DNA from: Kiritimatiellia bacterium
Lineage (GTDB): Bacteria; Verrucomicrobiota; Kiritimatiellia; UBA8416
Assembly: GCA_007126175.1 (NCBI GenBank)
Contig: SLBU01000078.1
Span: 1-7,870, forward strand
DNA: 7,870 nucleotides
Reading direction: 5' to 3'
The translations under genes were made by a program, and so were the position numbers. The notes beneath the pieces are model-generated. The model was not told the DNA's origin and searched no databases. It worked only from the letters and a program-made list of their open reading frames with translations. Shown here piece after piece: positions 1-6,674 of the stretch (position 1 is its first letter; each line of letters opens with the position of its first letter).

Positions 1-165
1 CAAGGCGTCGTCATCCACCCACGTCTCTATATCTGGCGCTAGTGCACGCGCATCCGAGGCCAGCAACAGCCGGATTCCCGACGCCTCGGCTATCGCAGAA
101 AGACGCCGTAACACCGCCTCCGCGCGCGGCTTGTGCATATTGACGATCACACCTAGATTTTGCAT
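1..165 (-). CDS. nadK: Probable NAD kinase, N-terminal 55 codons (runs off left edge)
   Basis: This partial reading frame starts with ATG at 165 and stays open to the left edge, so only 55 residues are visible. It begins MQNLGVIVNMHKPRAEAVL and continues with a predicted helix and a second strand (GIRLLLASDAR). That beta-strand, N-x-x-K-P-x-A, helix, strand pattern is the usual N-terminus of ATP-NAD kinases, which phosphorylate NAD to NADP in the cytosol. The diagnostic GGDGT motif lies further in and is outside the window, so the family cannot be confirmed. It lies 34 bases downstream of the tlyA stop on the same strand. A tlyA-ppnK(nadK) order is known from mycobacteria, which supports the call. 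A GGGG run 9 bases before the ATG may serve as a weak ribosome binding site. An overlapping 61-codon frame at 11-196 has no recognisable features and is not used. The alternative is some other Rossmann-like protein. Confidence 0.62.
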   Translation of the reverse strand, partial: MQNLGVIVNMHKPRAEAVLRRLSAIAEASGIRLLLASDARALAPDIETWVDDDAL

Positions 166-199
166 GGACCAAGTCCCCGTCTCTGCTGTGAAACATGCA

Positions 200-952
200 T
201 CATGCAGTCATACCTCCCGCCGTTTTGCGCCACCAGGCAAGATATTCCACATTACCGGCAGGACCAATCAAAGGCGATTCTACACAACCGAGCCACTGAA
301 GCGAGAGTTTGTTTTCGCCAAAACCACGAATCTTCTGCACCACAGCCTCCCGTACCACCGGATCACGCACCACACCACCACGGCCAACCTCTGCACGCCC
401 CGCCTCGAATTGTGGTTTGATCAACGTCACCATCTCCCCCCCCGGAACCAGAACCGCCACAACCGGCGGCAATACCAGCTCCAACGAGATAAACGACACA
501 TCAAACACGGCAAATGCAGGTGGATACGGCAGATCAGCAGGCTGCAAATAACGCACATTACAACGCTCCAGCACCGTGACGCGCGGGTCTTGCCGCAGCC
601 GTTCATGTAACTGCCCCCTGCCAACATCTGCCGCCACAACGTGCGTGGCGCCATGCACCAGCAAACACTCCGTAAAACCACCAGTCGATGCCCCCACATC
701 CAAGCCTTGCAACCCCGCAACAGACCAGCCAAATGCCTCAAAAGCACCCTCCAACTTGTCGCCGCCGCGGCTTACAAAGCGCGACTGCGCCTTCACCCGC
801 AGCACCGCATCGCTGGCAATCTTCACACCCGCCTTGTAGGCGGGATGCCCGTCTACCGAAACCGCACCAGCCAGAATCAAACGCTGCGCTTGCTCCCGAC
901 TCTCACACAGCCCCCGCGCAACCGTTAGCACGTCTAAACGTTCTTTTGCCAA
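200..952 (-). CDS. tlyA: TlyA family rRNA (cytidine-2'-O)-methyltransferase
   Basis: The 250-residue protein matches the TlyA family (historically 'hemolysin A') in length and layout. Residues about 5-65 form an S4 RNA-binding domain (RLDVLTVARGL, then AQRLILAGAVSVDG). The rest is an FtsJ/RrmJ-like SAM-dependent methyltransferase domain. Visible motifs are SRGGDKLE (61-68), the SAM loop LDVGASTGGF (84-93), DVSFIS (151-156), KPQFEAG (179-185) and GNVEYL (233-238). K66, D151, K179 and E236 fit the K-D-K-E catalytic tetrad. Characterised homologues methylate ribose on 16S and/or 23S rRNA; which substrate is used here cannot be read from sequence. The start codon is TTG: an in-frame TAG lies eight codons upstream and no ATG or GTG lies between, and the S4 motif begins at residue 5. 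A TAGG-rich leader gives an AGG seven bases before the TTG. The probable NAD kinase follows 34 bases downstream. Confidence 0.95.
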   Translation of the reverse strand: MAKERLDVLTVARGLCESREQAQRLILAGAVSVDGHPAYKAGVKIASDAVLRVKAQSRFVSRGGDKLEGAFEAFGWSVAGLQGLDVGASTGGFTECLLVHGATHVVAADVGRGQLHERLRQDPRVTVLERCNVRYLQPADLPYPPAFAVFDVSFISLELVLPPVVAVLVPGGEMVTLIKPQFEAGRAEVGRGGVVRDPVVREAVVQKIRGFGENKLSLQWLGCVESPLIGPAGNVEYLAWWRKTAGGMTA

Positions 953-1086
953 AAATATACCTACCTATTCCTATAGCTTCATGTATGTCGCAAAACATAC
1001 CACCTGCCCGACTCTTCGAACCGAATCACCGTTTCCGGCTTTCTATCCTTGCACAATGCTCTAAATTCCGTCAATCTCCCAGCGCC
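953..1086. promoter_or_regulatory. Divergent intergenic region between tlyA and the GDT1-ferritin gene
   Basis: These 134 bases separate two divergent genes, so promoters for both should lie here. I could not find a convincing -35/-10 pair in either direction. For the rightward gene, TAAATT at 1062-1067 could be a -10 element, but no good -35 lies 17 bases upstream. For tlyA, TATAGG (complement of 972-977) is a possible -10 with a poor -35. No GG-N10-GC sigma-54 element was found. The region contains one perfect inverted repeat, listed separately. Confidence 0.5.
983..1000. promoter_or_regulatory. Perfect 6+6 inverted repeat, candidate operator
   Basis: GTATGT (983-988) and ACATAC (995-1000) are perfect inverted copies separated by CGCAAA. 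The repeat lies between two divergent genes, 31 bases from the tlyA start and 87 bases from the start of the metal-handling fusion gene. An 18-base dyad of this kind could bind a dimeric repressor. The arms do not extend past six bases, there is no T-run to make it a terminator, and I do not recognise it as a Fur or MntR box. The regulatory role is inference. Confidence 0.35.
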
Positions 1087-1857
1087 ATGGATATCAGACT
1101 TTTTATCAGCACATTCCTGCTTATTTTTCTTGCCGAGCTAGGCGACAAAACCCAACTCACCGCCATGGCTCGCGCGGCCGGATCGGATGGTGCCAAATGG
1201 ACCGTATTCGCTGCGGCCGCCGCCGCACTTTTACTCTCAACCCTACTGGCCGTCACACTCGGGCGTACGATTGCACGCTTGGTACCCGATCATATTGTCC
1301 GCTTACTCGCCGCCCTCCTTTTCATCAGCTTCGGCATGGTGCTGCTTGTCGGCGCACTACAACGGGGCGCACGCGCAAGCCAGCCAGTCGCGCACCCCCC
1401 AACGACAAACGGCATGATGATGCGCGCCATCATGCACATTGCCGCAGAATTCGAGGAAGCCTCCGCGGCCGATTATGCCGCCTTGGCACGCGAAACCAAT
1501 GACCCGGCCGTACGGCGCTTATTGCTGCAATTGGAAGCCGATGAACGCGCCCATCTCCAAATGATGCATACGATCGGCCAGGATCATGCCGAGACCCGCT
1601 TCGAACAACTCGACCGGACCGACCTCCCCTCCGGAACCGCGCTGCAACATGATGTGGCTCTCAGCGACCGCCCGATCCTCACACACGCCCTCGAACATGA
1701 GCAGGCCACCATGCAGTTTTATCTCGAACTGGCAAACCGGACCCCGATCCCCGCCCTCCAGCGCACCTTTACCTCCCTCGCCAATGCCGAGCATGCGCAC
1801 ATTGCACGCATCAAAATGCTGCTTGCCGATCATGGGGCATACGTGCAGGATGAATGA
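1087..1857 (+). CDS. Fusion of a UPF0016/GDT1 half-transporter with a ferritin/rubrerythrin-like di-iron domain
   Basis: The 256-residue protein has two parts. Residues 1-92 are one UPF0016/GDT1 (TMEM165) unit: three hydrophobic segments (about 2-17, 38-58, 68-91), with the family signature E-x-G-D-K-T as ELGDKT at 17-22. The family moves Mn2+ or Ca2+ across membranes. Most members carry two such units, so this single unit would have to dimerise. A Pro-rich linker (about 93-110) leads to a four-helix ferritin-like domain (111-250). Its metal-ligand pattern is complete: E123-x6-Y130, E153-x2-H156, E205-x6-Y212, E235-x2-H238. Positive charges in the first loop and after the third segment suggest the ferritin part is cytosolic. 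The role is inferred as metal export or storage coupled to iron oxidation. The ATG at 1087 fits the family N-terminus; the frame is open back to 688, but that stretch is antisense to tlyA. An in-frame ATG at 985 would add 34 unlikely residues. No clear Shine-Dalgarno is visible. Confidence 0.85.
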   Translation: MDIRLFISTFLLIFLAELGDKTQLTAMARAAGSDGAKWTVFAAAAAALLLSTLLAVTLGRTIARLVPDHIVRLLAALLFISFGMVLLVGALQRGARASQPVAHPPTTNGMMMRAIMHIAAEFEEASAADYAALARETNDPAVRRLLLQLEADERAHLQMMHTIGQDHAETRFEQLDRTDLPSGTALQHDVALSDRPILTHALEHEQATMQFYLELANRTPIPALQRTFTSLANAEHAHIARIKMLLADHGAYVQDE

Positions 1858-1860
1858 GAA

Positions 1861-1889
1861 TTGACGCCTCTTCCCTCCCTCTTTAGATT
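1861..1889 (+). promoter_or_regulatory. Sigma-70-type promoter for rpoN-mfd
   Basis: TTGACG (1861-1866) is followed after exactly 17 bases by TAGATT (1884-1889), close to the TTGACA-17-TATAAT consensus. It begins three bases after the stop codon of the fusion gene and would start transcription near 1896, about 38 bases before the rpoN ATG. The leader contains a run of eight T (1909-1916). rpoN and mfd can therefore be transcribed separately from the upstream gene, although read-through cannot be excluded because no terminator lies between. Confidence 0.55.
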
Positions 1890-1933
1890 GCATTTGAGTA
1901 AGGTACGCTTTTTTTTGGAACAACTGGAACATC

Positions 1934-3364
1934 ATGGCAACGCAATCCCTTTCCCTTTCCCAAAGCCAGCGCATGCAGATGGTTATGGCACCCCAACTGC
2001 GACAGTCGCTCGAAATGCTCCAAGTCCCCATACTCGAACTGCGCACCATGATCCAAAAAGAACTCGAAATGAATCCAACGCTCGAGGAACTCGCCCCCGA
2101 AGGACCCCAACTCGAAATTGAAACGAGCCCCGGCGAACCCGACGACACCAGCGAAATGAGCTTCCAGAAAGAATTCGAAGTTCTTGCCAAGCTCGACGAT
2201 GAATGGCGCGATTATTTCTTTCAGGACATCGACAACCGCCCCGGAACGCCCGAAGCAGAAGAAAAGCATCAATACCTGATGGACTCGCTGCCCCAGCAGG
2301 AGTCGCTCCAGGAACATCTCATGCAGCAGCTCACATATACCGATCTGACCGAAGAAGATCAGCGCATTGCCGAACTGCTTATCGGTTCCATTGATGATGA
2401 TGGCTACCTCGCGACCCCCCTCGACGAACTCGCCGATACCAGCCCTTATGATACGGATCATTTACAACATGTATTACTCGCCATTCAGGAGTTTCATCCG
2501 GTCGGTGTCGGTGCGGCCGACTTGCGCGATTGCCTCCTCCTACAACTTGAGCGCATGGGCAAGGCCGACTCTCTCGCGGGCGATATCGTCCGTCATCATC
2601 TCGAAACTCTGGCCCGCCACAAATTCGATCAGATTGCCCGCACATGCAAAACCACCCCCGATAAAGTGCGCGAGGCCGCCGCATTCATTACCACCCTCGA
2701 CCCCGCCCCCGGCCGCGCCTTCTCGGCCACCATTGCAACCTACGTCATTCCCGAAGTTGTCGTTCGCAAGATCGACGGTGCCTATACCATCATCCTCAAC
2801 GATGATCGCCTGCCCCATCTACGGATCAGCCAGCATTATCGCACCCTGATGGAAAACCCAGACACCCCGCGCGACGTCAAAACCTACATTCGCGACAAAC
2901 TGCGTGCCAGTGCCTTCCTCATGCGCAGTATCGATCAAAGGCAGCGCACCATTTACCGCATTGCCGACGCAATCGTGAAACATCAAATCGGCTTTCTCGA
3001 TCATGGCGTAGCGCATCTGCGCCCCATGACCATGGCCGAGGTTGCCAGCGAGGTCGGCGTGCACGAAACCACGGTCAGTCGGGCCGTACATCAGAAATAT
3101 ATGCGTACCCCCCAAGGCACCTTCGAAATGAAATACTTCTTTACCACCGGCCTCAAAACCGATGCCGGTTCCGACATTTCCAACGAGTCGGTCAAAAGGT
3201 TGATGCAGGATCTGGTCGCTGCGGAAAACCCGGCCAAACCGCTTTCGGACCTTACGATCATGCAGCAATTGCATCAACAAGGCATCAAGGTGGCACGGCG
3301 CACCATCGCCAAATACCGCGATATCCTGCACATCCCGCCATCGCACCTCAGGAAGCGAGGCTGA
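1934..3364 (+). CDS. rpoN: RNA polymerase sigma-54 factor (RpoN)
   Basis: The 476-residue protein is full length for sigma-54, the factor that directs RNA polymerase to -24/-12 promoters and needs an AAA+ enhancer-binding activator. Region I is the Gln/Leu-rich N-terminus (LSQSQRMQMVMAPQLRQSLE, from residue 8), which contacts activators. An acidic region II follows (about 50-100), rich in Glu and Asp. The core-binding domain spans roughly 105-300. The helix-turn-helix domain is at about 362-403 (MTMAEVASEVGVHETTVSRA begins at 365). The RpoN box that reads the -24 element is intact at 454-463 (ARRTIAKYRD). The ATG at 1934 fits the family N-terminus and has GGA five bases upstream. mfd follows after 7 bases, so the two are probably co-transcribed. 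No activator gene or -24/-12 promoter is in the window, so the regulon cannot be judged. Nothing suggests damage. Confidence 0.97.
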   Translation: MATQSLSLSQSQRMQMVMAPQLRQSLEMLQVPILELRTMIQKELEMNPTLEELAPEGPQLEIETSPGEPDDTSEMSFQKEFEVLAKLDDEWRDYFFQDIDNRPGTPEAEEKHQYLMDSLPQQESLQEHLMQQLTYTDLTEEDQRIAELLIGSIDDDGYLATPLDELADTSPYDTDHLQHVLLAIQEFHPVGVGAADLRDCLLLQLERMGKADSLAGDIVRHHLETLARHKFDQIARTCKTTPDKVREAAAFITTLDPAPGRAFSATIATYVIPEVVVRKIDGAYTIILNDDRLPHLRISQHYRTLMENPDTPRDVKTYIRDKLRASAFLMRSIDQRQRTIYRIADAIVKHQIGFLDHGVAHLRPMTMAEVASEVGVHETTVSRAVHQKYMRTPQGTFEMKYFFTTGLKTDAGSDISNESVKRLMQDLVAAENPAKPLSDLTIMQQLHQQGIKVARRTIAKYRDILHIPPSHLRKRG

Positions 3365-3371
3365 GTGCGCC

Positions 3372-6300
3372 ATGCCAAAGCATGACAGCTTTCAAACCTG
3401 GCGCAACATTCTCGACACCTGCGCCAGCCACCCGCGCCACATTTCGCTGCCCCCCGCAGCTTCTTCGGCACAAGCCTTTGCTGCCATTGCGATGCAGCAA
3501 ACCACCAAACGCCCCCTGCTCTGGATCGTGCCCGATGAGAGCGCATTGTCCACCGCCCTACGCGACCTGCATGCACTCCACCCCGCAGGCGACACCCTGC
3601 ACCTGCCTTTCCCGCCGGTATATGCGGATGCCGCCTCACAACAGCATGCCGACCTCGATGGCACAGGCACACGCCTGCGCACCCTCTATCGCATCGCGGA
3701 CATACAAGCATCCGGACAGGCACCTATTGTCGTGGCCCCGCTAGCTGCCGTAACCCAGCCAACCTTGGCGCCTAGGCAAATCCGTACACTCTCATTCCGG
3801 ATGGACGTCGGCGAACAAGCCAACCTCGAACGTGTTCGTATATTTCTCGAGCACAGCGGGTATGCTAGAGAGGCCGAAGTACTCGAAAAGGGCCAATATG
3901 CCGGACGCGGCGGCATCCTCGATGTCTGGCCCGCCGACACGGCATTTCCACTGCGCGTGGAATGGTTCGGCGATGAAGTCGAATCCATACGCCTCTTCGA
4001 TCCCATCACCCAGCGCACGATCGAGCGCACCGCCACGGTTCTGCTTACCCCCCTGCAGGAAACGGCCGGCCCAGAAGCCTCCCTGCTGGATCATATCCCG
4101 GCCGTCGCAGCCATTCTCTGGTTCGACTACCACAGTGCCGCCGAGTCCTTGCACGACACCCCACCCACCACCAACAACCCGGAGCATTGGCTGCATCCAG
4201 CAGGCGACGTTCTCACCATCGACTTTGGAAGCCTCGAACCTGACACCACCCTGCCCGCCTTTACCGAGATCGAACATGCCGTCCGCTTGCCCGCCACCAG
4301 TGGCACCACACAATTGACACACGCACGCCAGAACTTTCTCGCCCATCTCCTGGCGGCAAAAAAGGCCGGCTGGAATATATCCCTCTTCTTCGACACCATC
4401 GGTACACGCGACCATTTCCTGCACCATGTCATGCCGCCGGGCGTTGCCCCCTTCCACATCGAAATCGGCTGCCTATCTGAAGGGTTTGCCTGCCCTGCCA
4501 TCCAAACCATGTACGTGGCCGAATCCGATCTGTATGGCCGCAAACGCTTCCCGGCCCAAACCGACACCATCGCCAGAAAGGCCAGACGCTACGCCGGCTC
4601 CAGGATCAATGACTTTACCGACATGGAAGCCGGCGATCTCGTGGTGCACACGGATCATGGCGTGGGACGCTATCTCGGTGTGCAAACCATCCAGTTCAAC
4701 AACAAAACCGAGGAGGTTTTGGCGATTGCCTATGCGGACGATGCCAAGCTGTACGTGCCTGTTGCGCATGCCCATCTCCTGAGCCGCTACGTCGGTATGG
4801 CCGGCAGCAGCACCGCGCTGCACCGGCTCGGGGGCAAACGCTGGACCCGCGAGAAGGATGCCGCCCGCTCCGCTGTCATGGATCTCGCCGCCGAACTCCT
4901 CGAAATCCAGGCCCGCCGCAACCTGTTGCAGGGCCATACCTTTTCAAAGGATGGCCCCCTCCAACACGAATTCGATCAAGCCTTCCCCTTTGTCGAAACC
5001 CCTGACCAGATCCAGGTCATCGAGGAAGTCAAAACCGACATGGAAGCCGCCCGTCCCATGGATCGGCTCATCTGCGGCGATGCAGGCTACGGCAAGACCG
5101 AAGTTGCCATGCGCGCAGCCTTCAAGGCCGTATCCGACCACATGCAGGTGGCCGTACTCGTTCCCACCACCGTCCTGGCCCAACAGCACTTCCAGACCTT
5201 CTCGGAACGAATGGCCGGCTTCGACGTTCGCATCGCCGTCATCAGCCGCTTTCAAACGCAAGCCCAGCGCAAGCGAACCTTGCAAACCCTGCACCATGGG
5301 GGCATCGACATCATCATTGGCACCCATGCCCTCGTCCAGCCCGGCGTACGCTTTGCAAACCTCGGACTCGTCATCATCGATGAAGAGCAGCGCTTTGGTG
5401 TTGCACACAAGGAACGCCTCAAAACCCTGCGTGCCCTCGTCGACGTCCTAACACTCAGCGCCACACCCATCCCGCGAACCCTCTATATGAGTATGACCGG
5501 GGCCCGCGACCTGAGCTTACTGCGCACCGCACCGCGCGAACGCGTCCCCATCGAAACCATCGTCACAACCGCAACCGAAGAGAATATCACCCAAGCCATC
5601 CGCTATGAGCACCGCCGCGGCGGACAAGTCTACTTTCTACATAACCGCGTCGTCTCCATCGCACGCCTCCGCGAAAAAATCTCTGCATGGGTGCCCGAGG
5701 TGCGCATCGAGATGGCCCATGGCCGCATGCAGGCCTCCGAATTGTCTGCCGTCATGCAGCGCTTTGTCGCCGGGCACATCGATGTCCTCCTCTGCACGAC
5801 CATCATCGAAAGCGGCATGGACATACCACGCGCCAACACCATGATCATCGATCGGGCCGACCGCTTCGGCATTGCCGACCTCTATCAACTCCGCGGACGC
5901 GTCGGACGCGGCGACCGCAAGGGCTTTGCCTACCTCCTGCTGCCACGGCATGGCATTGTCGACAAAGCCGCACGCGAACGCATCCAGGCCATCCGCCGTC
6001 ACAGCGGACTTGGCGCAGGCTTCAACCTCGCCATCAAGGATATGGAAATTCGCGGGGCCGGCAACATCCTGGGGGCTGCCCAGAGCGGACACATCTCCGC
6101 CATCGGCTTCGGCCTCTACTGCCAGCTCCTGCAACGCGCTGTGGCACGCATGCAAGGCTTGCACATTCCCGAAATCGAAACCGAAATGCGCCTCGACTTC
6201 ATCGCCACCACCGAAGCCGACAGCCCCCGCCAAGCCCTCGCCTGCGTTCCCATCGACTACATTGCCGACGAACGCTTGCGAATTGCCATCTATCGACGCA

Positions 6301-6596
6301 TTGCAGAGGCTGACAGCAGTGTCGCCCTGCAAGACCTGCAAACTGAACTCGTCGACCGCTTTGGCCCCCTCCCCGAAACGGTCACGCGTTTACTTGCCAT
6401 TGCCCGCATCAAATACCAGGCCACACAATGCGGCATTACCCTCATCGAAACACGCCAGACACGCCTTCTCCTTTTCCGCGGCAACGACCCCATCACCGAA
6501 CCCGGCGGGAGCCTCCCCCGCCTCAAGACAACCAATCCAGACGCCAAACTCCGCGAAATCGCAGAATATCTCGACGCGGTGGCAGCGGCAACGTAA
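3372..6596 (+). CDS. mfd: Transcription-repair coupling factor (Mfd)
   Basis: Mfd is an ATP-driven DNA translocase that removes RNA polymerase stalled at lesions and recruits UvrA for excision repair. The 1074-residue protein is somewhat shorter than E. coli Mfd (about 1150) but has every domain. The N-terminal UvrB-homology part includes RGGILDVWP (179-187) and FGDEVESIRLFD (about 199-210). The RNA polymerase-interacting CarD-like domain starts near 411 with GDLVVHTDHGVGRYLG (421-436). The RecG-like translocase has Walker A GDAGYGKT (569-576), Walker B DEEQ (670-673) and motif VI QLRGRVGR (839-846). The TRG region follows at 881-916 (DMEIRGAGNILG, QSGHISAIGF). The C-terminal TRCF domain includes DRFGPLP (995-1001). 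As in other Mfd proteins, the UvrB-like part has no Walker motif. The ATG at 3372 is 7 bases after the rpoN stop; an AGG ends 12 bases upstream. The role in coupling repair to transcription is family knowledge. Confidence 0.97.
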   Translation: MPKHDSFQTWRNILDTCASHPRHISLPPAASSAQAFAAIAMQQTTKRPLLWIVPDESALSTALRDLHALHPAGDTLHLPFPPVYADAASQQHADLDGTGTRLRTLYRIADIQASGQAPIVVAPLAAVTQPTLAPRQIRTLSFRMDVGEQANLERVRIFLEHSGYAREAEVLEKGQYAGRGGILDVWPADTAFPLRVEWFGDEVESIRLFDPITQRTIERTATVLLTPLQETAGPEASLLDHIPAVAAILWFDYHSAAESLHDTPPTTNNPEHWLHPAGDVLTIDFGSLEPDTTLPAFTEIEHAVRLPATSGTTQLTHARQNFLAHLLAAKKAGWNISLFFDTIGTRDHFLHHVMPPGVAPFHIEIGCLSEGFACPAIQTMYVAESDLYGRKRFPAQTDTIARKARRYAGSRINDFTDMEAGDLVVHTDHGVGRYLGVQTIQFNNKTEEVLAIAYADDAKLYVPVAHAHLLSRYVGMAGSSTALHRLGGKRWTREKDAARSAVMDLAAELLEIQARRNLLQGHTFSKDGPLQHEFDQAFPFVETPDQIQVIEEVKTDMEAARPMDRLICGDAGYGKTEVAMRAAFKAVSDHMQVAVLVPTTVLAQQHFQTFSERMAGFDVRIAVISRFQTQAQRKRTLQTLHHGGIDIIIGTHALVQPGVRFANLGLVIIDEEQRFGVAHKERLKTLRALVDVLTLSATPIPRTLYMSMTGARDLSLLRTAPRERVPIETIVTTATEENITQAIRYEHRRGGQVYFLHNRVVSIARLREKISAWVPEVRIEMAHGRMQASELSAVMQRFVAGHIDVLLCTTIIESGMDIPRANTMIIDRADRFGIADLYQLRGRVGRGDRKGFAYLLLPRHGIVDKAARERIQAIRRHSGLGAGFNLAIKDMEIRGAGNILGAAQSGHISAIGFGLYCQLLQRAVARMQGLHIPEIETEMRLDFIATTEADSPRQALACVPIDYIADERLRIAIYRRIAEADSSVALQDLQTELVDRFGPLPETVTRLLAIARIKYQATQCGITLIETRQTRLLLFRGNDPITEPGGSLPRLKTTNPDAKLREIAEYLDAVAAAT

Positions 6597-6607
6597 CAAA
6601 GCAAAAC

Positions 6608-6636
6608 TTGACACTTTTGCCTGCACGCCCTAGCGT
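6608..6636 (+). promoter_or_regulatory. Sigma-70-type promoter for glyS
   Basis: A perfect -35 TTGACA (6608-6613) is followed after exactly 17 bases by TAGCGT (6631-6636), a moderate -10. It lies 12 bases after the mfd stop and would start transcription about 30 bases before the glyS ATG. It has the same 17-base spacing and TAG-start -10 as the rpoN promoter. The -10 overlaps the right arm of an inverted repeat listed separately. The leader is too short for a T-box or riboswitch. Confidence 0.5.
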
Positions 6637-6638
6637 GC
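6623..6638. repeat. Perfect 6+6 inverted repeat overlapping the glyS -10
   Basis: GCACGC (6623-6628) and GCGTGC (6633-6638) are exact inverted copies around the four bases CCTA. The RNA could form a GC-rich hairpin, but no T-run follows on either strand, so it is not a classical terminator for mfd. Its overlap with the proposed -10 would fit an operator or may be chance. The function is unknown. Confidence 0.4.
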
Positions 6639-6674
6639 CACCATCATCAACGCAGGAAAGATAGGGATACTCGC

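Noticed and set aside
200..952. Hemolysin or toxin function for TlyA
   Set aside because: The name is historical. The S4 plus FtsJ-like domains and K-D-K-E residues indicate an rRNA methyltransferase.
688..1086. Open frame extending the fusion protein 133 codons upstream, antisense to tlyA
   Set aside because: The extra residues are Pro/His/Gln-rich with no family match, and the UPF0016 N-terminus begins right at the ATG at 1087. tlyA on the other strand is clearly genuine.
953..1086. Manganese riboswitch (yybP-ykoY) upstream of the UPF0016 unit
   Set aside because: I could not find the conserved riboswitch core or paired stems, and the region must also hold promoters.
953..1086. Sigma-54 -24/-12 promoter near rpoN or the fusion gene
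   Set aside because: The nearest match, GG at 1037-1038 and GC at 1051-1052, has 12 bases between them rather than the required 10.
1890..1916. Rho-independent terminator ending in the T-run before rpoN
   Set aside because: No stable GC-rich stem precedes the T-run, and the run lies downstream of the likely rpoN promoter.
1519..2461. Minus-strand frames of about 190-220 codons antisense to the fusion gene and rpoN
   Set aside because: They are reverse-complement shadows of conserved genes, without family features.
3792..6633. Several long frames on both strands inside mfd (for example 3792-4457, 4944-5408, 5637-6341, 5872-6633)
   Set aside because: All overlap strongly conserved mfd sequence, have odd residue composition and no motifs. 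The GC-rich, C-biased sequence makes long chance frames common.
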